Source: Litoribrevibacter euphylliae (GTDB lineage: Bacteria > Pseudomonadota > Gammaproteobacteria > Pseudomonadales > Litoribrevibacteraceae). Taken from it: 64,000 nt of DNA. The DNA lies in assembly GCF_042646085.1 (NCBI RefSeq), contig NZ_JBHRSZ010000006.1, positions 124,001-188,000 of the forward strand, read 5' to 3'. Numbering within the stretch: position 1 is the first letter of the stretch; every line of letters begins with the position of its first letter. This document shows positions 34,517 to 43,082 of this stretch, piece after piece. Below the pieces are notes generated by a model. The model had not been told where the DNA came from. It ran no database searches and worked only from the letters and a program-made list of their open reading frames with translations. The position numbers were made by a program, and so were the translations under genes.

Positions 34517-35290
34517 ATGAAGCGCTTCAAAGACTTTTCGTTTGTTGGTAAAGCTCTGACTAAAGTTTTGACCAAGAAAATCTCTTTCCATCCTGCTTCC
34601 GATAACATGTGCGAGATTCTTTCTGAGCATCCGCAATTGGTTGTGGCATTGAATCACGGTCCGATGCTGGGGCCATTGGCGACGACCATTGCTTTGAATA
34701 AGCTCTATAGTGATAACGGCGGTGCCGATCGTAAACCTATCGCCATTATGTGGCGCTTGTTCTATCAGATTCCTTTGTACAAGTACGCTATTCAATACAT
34801 TACCCAGGTGGATCGGGGGCTGAACTTCGATGAGTTTCTAGCCAAGATGGAGAACGAAGGATTCACTGACTTGTTGGTAAAACCGGAAGGCGAAAATTGT
34901 AACTACGGTAACGGCTTGGATATTGAACCTTTCCTGAGCCCGCGTTTTATTGAATTCGCATTGCGCTTGAATGTGCCGGTATTGGTCATGGTGCATCAAG
35001 GGTCGGAGCAATGGGGGAAAACACTGCCTGTTTCTTCCAAGCTAGATCCTCTTTTAAAGAAACTGCCTAAAAAGAGTTACGACCGTATTCGTGAAACGCG
35101 CCTTTTGAACATTCCAAAACTAACGAGGCGTTTAAAAGAACTTAAGGTGATGTACAAGTTGTATCAGCCGGATATCAGTTTGTCAGATTTGCCGGACGAT
35201 ATTGAACAGCGTAAAGTGATGATCGCTCAAGAAGCGGAGAAAGTTCGTAGTTTGATGCAGTCGATGATGGATGAACTAAAACAAGGTTAG
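34517..35290 (+). CDS. PlsC-like acyltransferase family protein
   Basis: The 257-residue protein has a PlsC/LPLAT-like core: VALNHGPMLGPLATTIALN near residue 40, a second block VDRGLNFDEFLAKM, and LLVKPEGENCNYGNG near 130, matching the PEG motif. The catalytic His is present, but the aspartate of HX4D is replaced by glycine (HGPMLG). Activity may therefore be altered, or the alignment may be shifted. There is no N-terminal signal; a basic amphipathic start suggests peripheral membrane association. It is monocistronic with its own terminator. Confidence 0.7.
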   Translation: MKRFKDFSFVGKALTKVLTKKISFHPASDNMCEILSEHPQLVVALNHGPMLGPLATTIALNKLYSDNGGADRKPIAIMWRLFYQIPLYKYAIQYITQVDRGLNFDEFLAKMENEGFTDLLVKPEGENCNYGNGLDIEPFLSPRFIEFALRLNVPVLVMVHQGSEQWGKTLPVSSKLDPLLKKLPKKSYDRIRETRLLNIPKLTRRLKELKVMYKLYQPDISLSDLPDDIEQRKVMIAQEAEKVRSLMQSMMDELKQG

Positions 35291-35321
35291 TAGTCTTTCG
35301 TTCACATTATTTTGATGTATA

Positions 35322-35346
35322 AAAAGCGACACAGGTCGCTTTTTTA
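35322..35346 (+). terminator. Terminator of the acyltransferase gene
   Basis: Nine-bp perfect stem AAAAGCGAC/GTCGCTTTT with an ACAG loop and trailing T run, 31 bp after the stop. Confidence 0.9.
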
Positions 35347-35349
35347 ATT

Positions 35350-35929
35350 CTATGACTCATCACTTTCTTTTCTGGTGAAGTTACTTTCCGTATTAGACAG
35401 AACATAGCCTGCAACTGTTCCTAGAAGTGCTGCTAATGTCTCACTGCCAAAATTGGTTAACACGGCAAAAATGACTAAACAAGGCTAAAACACCAGCACG
35501 CCCAATGCCTTAATGGAGTTCGAACCAAAATCTTGTTCCAGTACATGTAAGCGGTAGAAGGTCAGGGCAATGCCCATGAGCATCGCAACCACGGCGCCAA
35601 TGATTGCTACAAAGTGAATACCATAGAATTCACATCCAGAAAGATTCGAACATCTAATGTAAGCTTGTCTACAATTTTCATGTACTTAACTTGGCTAAAT
35701 TGAGTGAGCTTTTCTTCCATGATCTCTAGGCTGATTAACTGGAGCTGCATGGAGTGTTTTATACGTTGTTCCCATGTTTTACGGCATTCACAGTGTTTTG
35801 AAGTTTCCATTCCACAAAGGTTTGGGTTGATTTCTCAATAAGCTGTAGGGCAGAAACAGTGAATGAAAATAGAGGTAGGAATAATAGGATACCTATAATG
35901 CTAAAACTTCGTAAGGTAATTTGTTTCAT
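35350..35929 (-). pseudogene. Decayed small membrane protein gene (two frameshifts, one nonsense codon)
   Basis: On the minus strand a gene of about 190 codons is broken into three frames. It starts at ATG 35929 behind AAGGAGAG and encodes a signal or membrane segment (IIGILLFLPLFSFTVSALQL); this frame stops at 35759. The second frame (to 35607) carries the helix QLISLEIMEEKLTQFSQVKY. The third encodes two hydrophobic segments, FVAIIGAVVAMLMGIALTFY and TLAALLGTVAGYVLSNTES, interrupted by TAG at 35485-35487, and ends at 35350. The coherent reconstruction argues for recent decay rather than chance frames. The original function is unknown. Confidence 0.72.
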
Positions 35930-36193
35930 TGAACACTCTCCTTGTGTCAGGAGATGAAAAAATATAGTCAGGTCATCTTTCTTTCTATAAAGCACCTCAC
36001 CGTGAATATAAGATAACAGTCTTAGATTTAAAGGAGTGATTATATCTAAAACTAAGTAGTTTCATGGTTTGGTTCTAGAACTAGAAGTAAATCACAACGT
36101 ATCTAAGTGCACTATGATTTACTCCGTTAGCTTCTACACAGCAATTTAACAACATCAATTCATGGATATTGGAAAATAGTACAAGGAAAGAGT

Positions 36194-36769
36194 ATGGCTT
36201 CTCCCCAAGGACAAGAAAGTGCCTCCTTTAGTCAGCAGGTTAGAGATAATACAAACTTAATTCAAAACACCAGTGGAATTATTGCAGCGTTAGGTTTGGA
36301 TAAAATTGGACGGGGTTCTGTTGGGAACCTTATCACTCCAGCTACCTGGGTGTTAAATTATGGTGCTCAAGGTAGTACACCAAGTGCAGTTGATGTTGGA
36401 ATTTATGGTTCAGGCTTTATTAGTGGTATTGCTGGTATGGCCGTTAGTACTTTAAAGGCAATAGTTGATGATGATATCAACCAAAAAGTCCAAGCAATTA
36501 GATTGCAGCAGTTAGCTAAGTACAGACCTTATATTCTTCCTGTGCAGAGCTATGGTTCTAGTTCTCCATTTATTATCGCTCAGACGATTGCTTCAAATGG
36601 TGGGACAGCTTGGCAAGGACAAAATGGGCAGTGGGTTTATTTAACGGACGCAAAGGGTCGTCTTGTAATTGATTTTGAACCACAAAGTGCACTTCGAGTA
36701 ATGCGTCCTAAGTACCCCTTTGAAAGGGCATCAAATGGTAAATTTATTTACTGTAGTACATCTTGTTAG
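36194..36769 (+). CDS. Hypothetical protein, first gene of an effector/immunity-like pair
   Basis: The 191-residue protein starts behind AAGGAAAGAG and lacks a signal peptide. It has glycine/alanine-rich, moderately hydrophobic stretches (NTSGIIAALGLDKIG, VDVGIYGSGFISGIAGMAV) that could insert in membranes, followed by a polar C-terminal domain (TAWQGQNGQWVYLTDAKGR). The next gene, a lipoprotein, starts nine bases after its stop codon. Leaderless protein followed by a lipoprotein is also the layout at 16561-17849. A toxin role is a hypothesis; no toxin family was recognised. AT-rich relative to the window. Confidence 0.6.
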   Translation: MASPQGQESASFSQQVRDNTNLIQNTSGIIAALGLDKIGRGSVGNLITPATWVLNYGAQGSTPSAVDVGIYGSGFISGIAGMAVSTLKAIVDDDINQKVQAIRLQQLAKYRPYILPVQSYGSSSPFIIAQTIASNGGTAWQGQNGQWVYLTDAKGRLVIDFEPQSALRVMRPKYPFERASNGKFIYCSTSC

Positions 36770-36778
36770 GTGATTGTA

Positions 36779-37201
36779 ATGATTAGGTTATTAACAGTAC
36801 TGTTGGTTGTTGTTATCTCTGGTTGTTCTAATGATTTCGATAAAACGTGCGAGTTTTTTACGGAATTATCGGGGCATCCTGATATAGAACAGATGTCTTC
36901 TAATGATAAGCATCTATTCATTATAGAGAAGATGGATTCCCTAAATGATGGAGATGCTAAAGCGGCATGGCAAGCTATTGCGTATGCAGTGCCTGAAGAG
37001 AAGTATTCGTTGTTTCAGCAGGTGGCTATAGAGTCTGGTGCAGGAGACGACTGGAACTGCCCTCAAATGGAGTCGCTTGCACCTCTGATAAAGCCTGAAA
37101 CCTATTCTCAAAATGACAGGGATAGTCTTGATGCTATTGGAGTGACTAGGGAGAAAGATGCCGACTTTGAGGCTAAGAAATCAACTCTCCCTGTGCTTTA
37201 A
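36779..37201 (+). CDS. Small lipoprotein, second gene of the pair
   Basis: This 140-residue predicted lipoprotein starts at ATG 36779 behind AGGTGAT (a GTG at 36770 is an alternative). The signal peptide MIRLLTVLLVVVISGCSNDF gives Cys16 as the lipidation site. The mature part is acidic and helical with two more cysteines (FDKTCEFF, DDWNCPQM). Its position nine bases after a leaderless gene with membrane-active-looking segments suggests a periplasmic immunity partner. The function is inferred only. Confidence 0.65.
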   Translation: MIRLLTVLLVVVISGCSNDFDKTCEFFTELSGHPDIEQMSSNDKHLFIIEKMDSLNDGDAKAAWQAIAYAVPEEKYSLFQQVAIESGAGDDWNCPQMESLAPLIKPETYSQNDRDSLDAIGVTREKDADFEAKKSTLPVL

Positions 37202-37297
37202 GCATTTCATCTAATCGACCTGGTTTATGATGAATTAGATCAGGTTTACTTCTATAGAGCGGAGGGAATTCATTGTATTTCTCTCTGTTATTTCATA

Positions 37298-38029
37298 TCA
37301 ACGTTTAAAAGCTCGATGGTAGCTGCTTAGATTGAGATAACTCAGATGTTCCGCAATTGTGGCTATGGACCAATGGGTATTGGTGAATAAGTGTATTGAC
37401 TGTTCTTGTCGATATGTATCTAAAATGTCTTGATAGCTGCTATGTTCTGTCTTCAATTTACGTTGCAGAGAACGCAGGGAAAGGTTCAGTCGTTCTGCTA
37501 CTTGAGCGTGGCACATCGTGCTTGAAAATACAGCTTGAGGGTTCAAGTCATTCGTTGAAATCATTCGAGCAATACCTATTAGAGTTGAAAGCACCCCTTC
37601 TATTTGATGGCGTGTTAGAGCGTATAAGCCGTCGTTTGGCTGATATTCGATATGGCAACTTTGATCTAGCTGGTTGCAGGACAGTGAACCGCCTTCACTC
37701 ACAATTCTGGAGTACTGAATCATGTATTTAATGGTCGTCCCCAGAGTAGGACAGTTCATTGCGATGGGGCCAAAGGCATGAAGGGAGCCCAACTGCATGT
37801 GCTCACCGACATGTAAACTGAGAGATGGATCATCCGTTAACTCGACAGCCCGCATCCAAAGCTGTGTCATCACATCCATCTCAAGACGAAAATTGGGTTG
37901 CTTGAGATCTTCTTCTGTTAGGGCTAATCCATCAAGTAAATCATGTAGTGTCACGCCTGTATTGATGGTGGTATCAATTAAGGTTTGAACATAGTTTCTG
38001 ATGACGGATTGTTGTTTTGACATGATCAA
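37298..38029 (-). pseudogene. AraC family regulator with internal deletion and truncated end
   Basis: The 243-codon frame has the N-terminal part of an arabinose-binding-type AraC regulator (about residues 1-165; LSLHVGEHMQLGSLHAFGPI). It then jumps directly to the helix-turn-helix (RLNLSLRSLQRKLKTEHSSY, IATIAEHLSYLNLSSYHRAF). Family members have about 335 residues, so roughly 80 between these parts are missing. The frame ends at FKR-TGA, where a tryptophan codon (FKRW) is normally found, removing the last helix. Both changes suggest a nonfunctional gene. It is divergent from a broken PfpI-like gene. Confidence 0.7.
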
Positions 38030-38165
38030 AATATCAATGTTTTAGAGACGTTTCAGAGTAAGAAAGATTGGCGCCAAATTCAAAGTTTGCAGCGTTTGTT
38101 GTGACAGCTTGAATTAGGTAAGTCACTAACTATTAGTGTTTCTAAAAAGCCGGTGTAAGGAGACA

Positions 38166-38921
38166 ATGACAATTACTGCCTGACTCAGATTATGACCCAA
38201 CAGAATCCGCTGTTCCTTGGAAAGCGTTGATCGATGCTGGGTACGAGGTGTGCTTTGCAACGCCGTTTGGCGATGTGGCTTATGCCGATAAACGATTAAC
38301 CGATTTGGGCTTTGGTGTGTTATCGAGTTTCTTTATGACTCGAAAACGAGATTTAGTGATTTACCGTCAAATGGTTTCAAGTGAGTCGTTTAATCGGCCC
38401 TTAAAGATTAGTGATGTTCGTATTGAGAACCGCAATGATGTGGAAGGCATCTTAGTACCTGGCGGTCATGCTCAAGGGATGAAAACCTTGCTCGAATCTC
38501 AACACGCTCAAACCTTAATTTCCGATGCGTTCAAACTGGATATTCCTGTCGCAGCGGTTTGCCATGGTGTTTTGCTCATTGCTCGTTCGATTGATCCGGA
38601 AACAGGCAAATCTGTTTTATATAACCGAAAAGCCACGGCTCTTCCAAAGTGGATGGAGTTGTTTGCTTGATACACCACGAAATCCAAACTAGGGGATTAC
38701 TATCGCACCTATTCTGTGTCTGTAGAGGATGAAGTCAAAGCCAATCTTCAACATAAGAGTGATTACACTCTCGGGCTGATACTTCCTTACCGTGACAAGC
38801 CAGGTGGCGGTGGCGCTGTATGTGTTGTTCGAGATGGCAACTACCTTTCAGCCCGTGGCCGGATGATTGTCATACTTTTGCGAGAGAATTAGTTGCTATG
38901 CTAAAAGAGCGAACCTGTTGA
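38166..38921 (+). pseudogene. Broken DJ-1/PfpI type 1 glutamine amidotransferase-like gene
   Basis: A family member starting at ATG 38166 (AAGGAGACA before it) is recognisable through three frames. The opening codons are out of frame with LPDSDYDPTESAVPWKALID, which starts at about 38176. The main frame contains the cysteine elbow IPVAAVCHGVLLIARS and ends at TGA 38668-38670, where LFA(W)YTTKSKLGDYYRTY would continue. Near 38860 a further frameshift occurs, after which PWPDDCHTFARELVAML runs to TGA 38919-38921. Two frame lesions and one nonsense codon make it a pseudogene. Together with the broken AraC gene it forms a decayed divergent pair. Confidence 0.8.
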
Positions 38922-38967
38922 CTGCTTACCTGGCATTACAATGTGCTGTCAGAGTGATTACCAGAGG

Positions 38968-39453
38968 TTATTCAGAACACTCCCGTTTATAAAACTTGGT
39001 ATCTACAGCCATCATCGGAAAGCGCTCAGGAAGGGCTGATTTCATGATTTCTGAGAATCCATTTTTCTCATAAAAACGATGGGCCGCCAGAAATTTCGAC
39101 GTGGTGCCTAAGTAGATGGCTTTAAGTTGATTCGCTTCCGCCCAGTCAAACGCGGTGGTTAGTAATTGGTTTGCAACGCCTTTGTCTTTACCTCGATGAG
39201 ATTCGGCCACGAACATCTTTCGTAGGGCGACAGTGTCATCACCGATGTCCAACAATGAAATGGTGCCAACGACTTGGTCGTTATCTACTGCCACCCAAAA
39301 ATTGCCTTTTCCTGTGACGTAGAAATTGTGGATGTTCATTAAATCGGGTTGATCGTCGGCGGTGATGTCTAAATTAAATTCAGAGCGTTGAATACCCACA
39401 ATCAGTTGAATGATACCGTCTTGATATTCATCTTTATATGCTTCAATGATCAT
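38968..39453 (-). CDS. GNAT family N-acetyltransferase
   Basis: This 161-residue GNAT protein has the acetyl-CoA-binding A motif VAESHRGKDKGVANQLLTTA near residue 90 and the B motif FLAAHRFYEKNGFSEI near 130. It transfers acetyl from acetyl-CoA to an unknown amine. It is the last gene of a long run of small minus-strand genes extending to about 46.97 kb. No partner gene indicates the substrate. Confidence 0.87.
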   Translation of the reverse strand: MIIEAYKDEYQDGIIQLIVGIQRSEFNLDITADDQPDLMNIHNFYVTGKGNFWVAVDNDQVVGTISLLDIGDDTVALRKMFVAESHRGKDKGVANQLLTTAFDWAEANQLKAIYLGTTSKFLAAHRFYEKNGFSEIMKSALPERFPMMAVDTKFYKRECSE

Positions 39454-39522
39454 TGATTTTCATCCCTAATGTCTCTCATGCGCTCGGCTTGAAGATTGAT
39501 CATTCATAAGTAATTGTCGGAG

Positions 39523-39804
39523 CTATGAGTGATAAAAACCGCCTTTTGGTGGTGCGCCGATCAAAGGCATAGCGGCAGCCATGTCTTCTTGAGGGTAATT
39601 GTCCAAAGAGGCCTTGTGCGAGTCAGCAGAATCCCACACTTCGATCACTACAAACAGACTGTCGTTATCGTTACTTTGCAGTACTTCGCAGGACTCACAT
39701 CCAGGCGACGAAGAAATGTAAGTTTTCAACGATTTCAGGAAGGTGAATAAATCGGCGGCTTTGCCATCTGCGGCTTGGAACTCATTGATTCGGGTAATGC
39801 TCAT
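39523..39804 (-). CDS. Antibiotic biosynthesis monooxygenase (ABM) domain protein
   Basis: This 93-residue single-domain ABM/ferredoxin-like fold protein has the pattern ISSSPGCESCEVLQSNDN followed by FVVIEVWDSADSHKASLDN. Family members are quinol or heme monooxygenases, or dimeric proteins of unknown role. Three ABM-domain proteins lie within 5 kb in this accessory block, which is noteworthy. Substrate unknown. Confidence 0.82.
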   Translation of the reverse strand: MSITRINEFQAADGKAADLFTFLKSLKTYISSSPGCESCEVLQSNDNDSLFVVIEVWDSADSHKASLDNYPQEDMAAAMPLIGAPPKGGFYHS

Positions 39805-39852
39805 AATTGTCCTTAATATTTTTTATTGTTTAGAGGGTATAAATGTCGTTCT

Positions 39853-40257
39853 TTATGCACCCAGCAATGGTAAGTGTTTAATCCGTTTGTATTGCATGGC
39901 CAGAGTTAAGCAATGTCGAATAATGCCTTCGGGAAGATCCTTATTCACATCAAGTACGATGGCGCGATTGCCTTCAAAGGTTAGTGAGTTGGAATACAGC
40001 TCACGAAAGGTATCGACCAGTTTGGTTTGGCAGTGAAAAAACAGGTAGTACTGATCCGGTGTTTTTTCTTTCCAGTCCATTCTGATTGGGCTGCCGCTTT
40101 TGACTTGGAAACTGGGTTCCCCCCACTTTAACGCTTCTTCAACTTTGCCCAAATTTACGCTTTCCGCAATATCGAGAATCAAGGATCTGAGTTGTAAAAG
40201 ACGTGGCTGGACATGTGCCGGATAGCGATCAAATATTGCTTGAATGTCTGAGTTCAT
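39853..40257 (-). CDS. DUF1801 domain protein
   Basis: This 134-residue protein of the YdhG/DUF1801 fold has the family opening DIQAIFDRYPAHVQPRLLQL, the central EEALKWGEPSFQVKSGSPIR and the aromatic strand YYLFFHCQTKLVDTF. The family is widespread, cytoplasmic and of unknown biochemical role. It is part of the minus-strand accessory run, with 48 bp and 37 bp gaps to its neighbours. Confidence 0.82.
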   Translation of the reverse strand: MNSDIQAIFDRYPAHVQPRLLQLRSLILDIAESVNLGKVEEALKWGEPSFQVKSGSPIRMDWKEKTPDQYYLFFHCQTKLVDTFRELYSNSLTFEGNRAIVLDVNKDLPEGIIRHCLTLAMQYKRIKHLPLLGA

Positions 40258-40294
40258 GATGAGGCTTTCCTTGCCGGATTATCTATTATGCAAG

Positions 40295-40990
40295 TTAGTC
40301 GGATATCGCATATTCGACGGCTTTTTCTGCGTGAATGGCTGTGGTGTCCAGTAATCTAATCGTGGTATCCGATTGTTGGACTAGCATGCCTATTTCCGTA
40401 CAACCGAGAATGACCGCTTCCGCACCTTGATCGGCAAGTGCATCAATAATGCGTAAGTACTCTGCTTTAGAGTTAGGCTTGATGACCCCTAAACAGAGCT
40501 CTTCATAAATAACGCGATGGATGATTGCTCTGTCTTGTGATGAGGGGATTAAAACCTCAAGCCCGTAATTGTTGGTGAGCCTGCCTTTGTAGAAATCTTG
40601 CTCCATCGTAAAGGCGGTACCTAATAAACCTACCTTCTTGATTTCATCTTTCACCAGTACCTCTGCGGTAGCATCTGCAATGTGGAGTAACGGAATTTGA
40701 ATGGCTTGTTCGATGTCCGGTGCAACCTTGTGCATGGTGTTCGTGCAGATTAGCAAAACGTCTGCTCCCGCTGCCTCAATACGTTTCGCGGCTTTTGATA
40801 AAATCTTTGCGGTACCTTGCCAGTCGCCTGCATGTTGAAGCTTTTCAATGGGATCAACGTCGACACTGTACATAGCGATTTTGGCAGAATGTAACCCGCC
40901 TAATTGATGCCTGATGCCTTCATTGATGGCGCGATAATACCCTTGTGTACTTTCCCAACTCATACCGCCCAATAAGCCAATGGTTTTCAT
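40295..40990 (-). CDS. Aspartate/glutamate racemase family protein (YgeA-like)
   Basis: This 231-residue cofactor-independent racemase starts MKTIGLLGGMSWESTQGYYR, typical of YgeA-like broad-specificity amino-acid racemases. Both catalytic cysteines are present: LLICTNTMHK near residue 82 and VILGCTEIGML near 195. It should interconvert L- and D-amino acids; the substrate cannot be told from sequence. Nine bases separate its start from the stop of the upstream membrane-protein gene, so the two are likely cotranscribed. Confidence 0.87.
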   Translation of the reverse strand: MKTIGLLGGMSWESTQGYYRAINEGIRHQLGGLHSAKIAMYSVDVDPIEKLQHAGDWQGTAKILSKAAKRIEAAGADVLLICTNTMHKVAPDIEQAIQIPLLHIADATAEVLVKDEIKKVGLLGTAFTMEQDFYKGRLTNNYGLEVLIPSSQDRAIIHRVIYEELCLGVIKPNSKAEYLRIIDALADQGAEAVILGCTEIGMLVQQSDTTIRLLDTTAIHAEKAVEYAISD

Positions 40991-40999
40991 GTGATTCCT

Positions 41000-41512
41000 C
41001 TATCGCTGAGCGCGTTTATTTTTATGTTTGAGCATTTCTAGAATAGTGAAATAGAGTAGGCCACCGACGGCACCGCTGTATAAGCAAAACTTGTGTAAGG
41101 CCTCTATCGAAATAAAGCCTAAAAACGGGTTGTATGTGTCGAATGGATAAAAGGGCTCTAGATCACTGTGCATAATGCTATCTATCAACACATGGCTGTA
41201 AGCACCGATGAACGCCGATAAAAAGGTTACCCACCAGGCGATTTTTACTTTCCACTCATGATTAAGGCCGAGTACAAATAACCCGATTTCTGACAGATAC
41301 TTTCCCGTAAGCGCAGCCAGCAACGCCAGTAGTGTGGCCCCAACATAAGTATGGCTAAAGCCATGAAGATGACCCTCGCCGGTGATCAACACAATCAAAG
41401 GCTGGATGTCCATGATGATTTGAGTCCAGCCGAATACCATCAAACTGAAGCTGCCTTGAAGTAGGGCTTTGATGGCGATTCCTGGGCCCATGTGGAATGG
41501 TGTAAATGGCAT
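41000..41512 (-). CDS. MPFTPFHMGPG-type membrane protein (predicted metal-dependent hydrolase-like)
   Basis: This 170-residue integral membrane protein, from ATG 41512, has four or five hydrophobic helices. The N-terminal MPFTPFHMGPG and histidines in GHLHGFSHTY and SHVLIDSIMHSD resemble bacterial membrane-bound hydrolase-like DUF4184/YdjM-type proteins, where histidines may bind metal. An upstream in-frame ATG at 41554 would overlap the preceding gene by 19 bp and lacks the family start. Function unknown. Confidence 0.72.
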   Translation of the reverse strand: MPFTPFHMGPGIAIKALLQGSFSLMVFGWTQIIMDIQPLIVLITGEGHLHGFSHTYVGATLLALLAALTGKYLSEIGLFVLGLNHEWKVKIAWWVTFLSAFIGAYSHVLIDSIMHSDLEPFYPFDTYNPFLGFISIEALHKFCLYSGAVGGLLYFTILEMLKHKNKRAQR

Positions 41513-41535
41513 TGTGGTTTCCAGAGTCTTCGTTT

Positions 41536-41892
41536 TTACGCTTGGTAAATACACCCGTCTATGAGAACTTCATCTTCGTATTGTATGAAACAGTACATTA
41601 GCAAACCGGGCTCGGGGCGCTTTTCGAAATTTACTTTCCACATGACAACTACGTTGTCAGGGTTGCGATGAATTGCGACTAAATCCGCTATCGTATGAAG
41701 ACCATAACGATCATATTCATTCTCGAGTTGATGGTTGAACACTTCTTCAGGTATCAGTTGTCCTGGTGCAGCTTTGAGAAGGTATTTGCAAAAGCCTTCA
41801 TAGCTTTTTTCGTTCCAAGCGTTTTCAGTGTGCTCTGCGATAGGCTTAACGATCTTGAGTAACTCTTCGTCGTTTAATTTAGTAATGTCCAT
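41536..41892 (-). CDS. Hypothetical NTF2-like small protein
   Basis: The 118-residue cytoplasmic protein has an amphipathic N-terminal helix pair and three strands (VAIHRNPDNVVVMWKVNFE, GLLMYCFIQYEDEVLIDGCI). This arrangement resembles NTF2/SnoaL-type folds with residual-growth roles, but no diagnostic motif is present. It lies between a phosphatase and a membrane protein in the minus-strand accessory run. Confidence 0.6.
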   Translation of the reverse strand: MDITKLNDEELLKIVKPIAEHTENAWNEKSYEGFCKYLLKAAPGQLIPEEVFNHQLENEYDRYGLHTIADLVAIHRNPDNVVVMWKVNFEKRPEPGLLMYCFIQYEDEVLIDGCIYQA

Positions 41893-41930
41893 ACAGTTCC
41901 TTTAAGTTGGTAAGGCCTTTTTGGGAAGCT

Positions 41931-42434
41931 CTAGAGTGAGGTCTTCATAGCCGAATGGCTTTTTACTACCCAATCAATTTGTTCTTGAGTATCGGGAACC
42001 TGCACTCCGCGCTTCTTGGAGATATGGTCGAACGCCTCTAAAGGTTCAAAGCCGCAATGGAGCAACACGCCAGCGGCGACTATTCCGGTTCTACCAATGC
42101 CTGCGCGACAGTGAATGACTGTATTTAGGCCTCCAGCGACATCATGATAAAGTTCTTTGGTAAATCTTAAATACTCGGAAATCGAGTTAGGTAAGCCTCT
42201 GTCTTTGATTGGGTAAGCAACAAAGTCTATTCCAAACCGCTTAGCGATCTCTTCTTCTGTCTCGAGTCCAAGTTCTTTACTTTCGGTAAATTCAAGCAGA
42301 GAAACGATTCGGTCGATGCCCCAACGAGCGATGCCTGAAAACTCATCTTCAATCCACTCTCCTGCGACAGGTTTAGCCATCACAGATAAAGAGCCACTGC
42401 CTATTAATTCAACTTGATAAATATCTGGTCCCAT
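41931..42434 (-). CDS. Dual-specificity/tyrosine protein phosphatase
   Basis: This 167-residue cysteine phosphatase has the P-loop signature VIHCRAGIGRTGIVAAGVLL (HCX5R) near residue 112, and the general-acid loop aspartate in PIKDRGLPNS near 80. Length and layout match atypical bacterial DSP-like phosphatases. It probably dephosphorylates tyrosine or phosphorylated small molecules. No kinase is adjacent. Confidence 0.87.
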   Translation of the reverse strand: MGPDIYQVELIGSGSLSVMAKPVAGEWIEDEFSGIARWGIDRIVSLLEFTESKELGLETEEEIAKRFGIDFVAYPIKDRGLPNSISEYLRFTKELYHDVAGGLNTVIHCRAGIGRTGIVAAGVLLHCGFEPLEAFDHISKKRGVQVPDTQEQIDWVVKSHSAMKTSL

Positions 42435-42473
42435 AACCTATCCAAATGAGTGTGAATACTTAGGTCGTTATTG

Positions 42474-42947
42474 TTAATGATCTTGAAGATGCAAAAACCG
42501 AGTGAAGATATCGGCAGGGCGATTTAATCCACAGTCGGTTAATAGCATGCCTACATTGCCTCGATGATAGGCACCGTGGATGATTAAGTGATCCAGAATT
42601 TCTGCTCGCGACATTTGCCCTGAAACACCATCGGTGAAGGTAAAGTCGACGTCTTCTTTCAATGAGGCAGGGCTTAGTTCACGAGCATAATTTATCAGCC
42701 AGGCATCGGTTTCCTCAATGCGTTGTTTGAGTTGACTGAGTGTTGGTGTTTCAGGGGTGTTGGTTGCTGAGAACGGGTGAGCTAGACCTTGCAGGTGAGC
42801 AATAAAGATTTTATCCACCACAAGGGTGTGATTGAGTAAGCGAACAGCGGTGGTCAATTGTTCCGGATATGTGTCTTTATTTATCTGTGCGACGAGTTCG
42901 AGCAACTCCTGATTTGCCCAAGCTTTGTAGCGGAATTTGTTTTCCAT
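42474..42947 (-). CDS. DinB family protein
   Basis: This 157-residue four-helix-bundle protein of the DinB/YfiT class has metal-binding histidines at LLNHTLVVDKIFIAHLQG and DHLIIHGAYHRGNVGMLL. The family includes thiol S-transferases and damage-inducible proteins; specificity is unknown. Two inverted repeats lie just upstream (42973-42997 and 43012-43026) in a 135-bp gap and may be operators of this gene. Confidence 0.87.
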   Translation of the reverse strand: MENKFRYKAWANQELLELVAQINKDTYPEQLTTAVRLLNHTLVVDKIFIAHLQGLAHPFSATNTPETPTLSQLKQRIEETDAWLINYARELSPASLKEDVDFTFTDGVSGQMSRAEILDHLIIHGAYHRGNVGMLLTDCGLNRPADIFTRFLHLQDH

Positions 42948-42972
42948 TTTGTCTTCCCTAAGTGATGAACTT

Positions 42973-43026
42973 CCATCTCATAAATTCCTTGAGATGGATT
43001 GCTTATACTTCCACCCAAATTGGGTG
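42973..43026. promoter_or_regulatory. Two inverted repeats upstream of the dinB-like gene
   Basis: CCATCTCA-N9-TGAGATGG (42973-42997) and CACCCAA-A-TTGGGTG (43012-43026) lie 15 bp apart. They are upstream of the minus-strand DinB-like gene and downstream of an ABM gene. They look like operators, or a terminator plus operator; no T run follows either. Confidence 0.4.
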
Positions 43027-43082
43027 AAAGCAAGCAGAGTGTTCTTTTGGGAAGGGGAGTGGTGTGTTTATTAAGACGAAAC

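Noticed and set aside
35607..35810. A separate 67-residue gene
   Set aside because: Better explained as the middle frame of the broken membrane-protein gene at 35350-35929.
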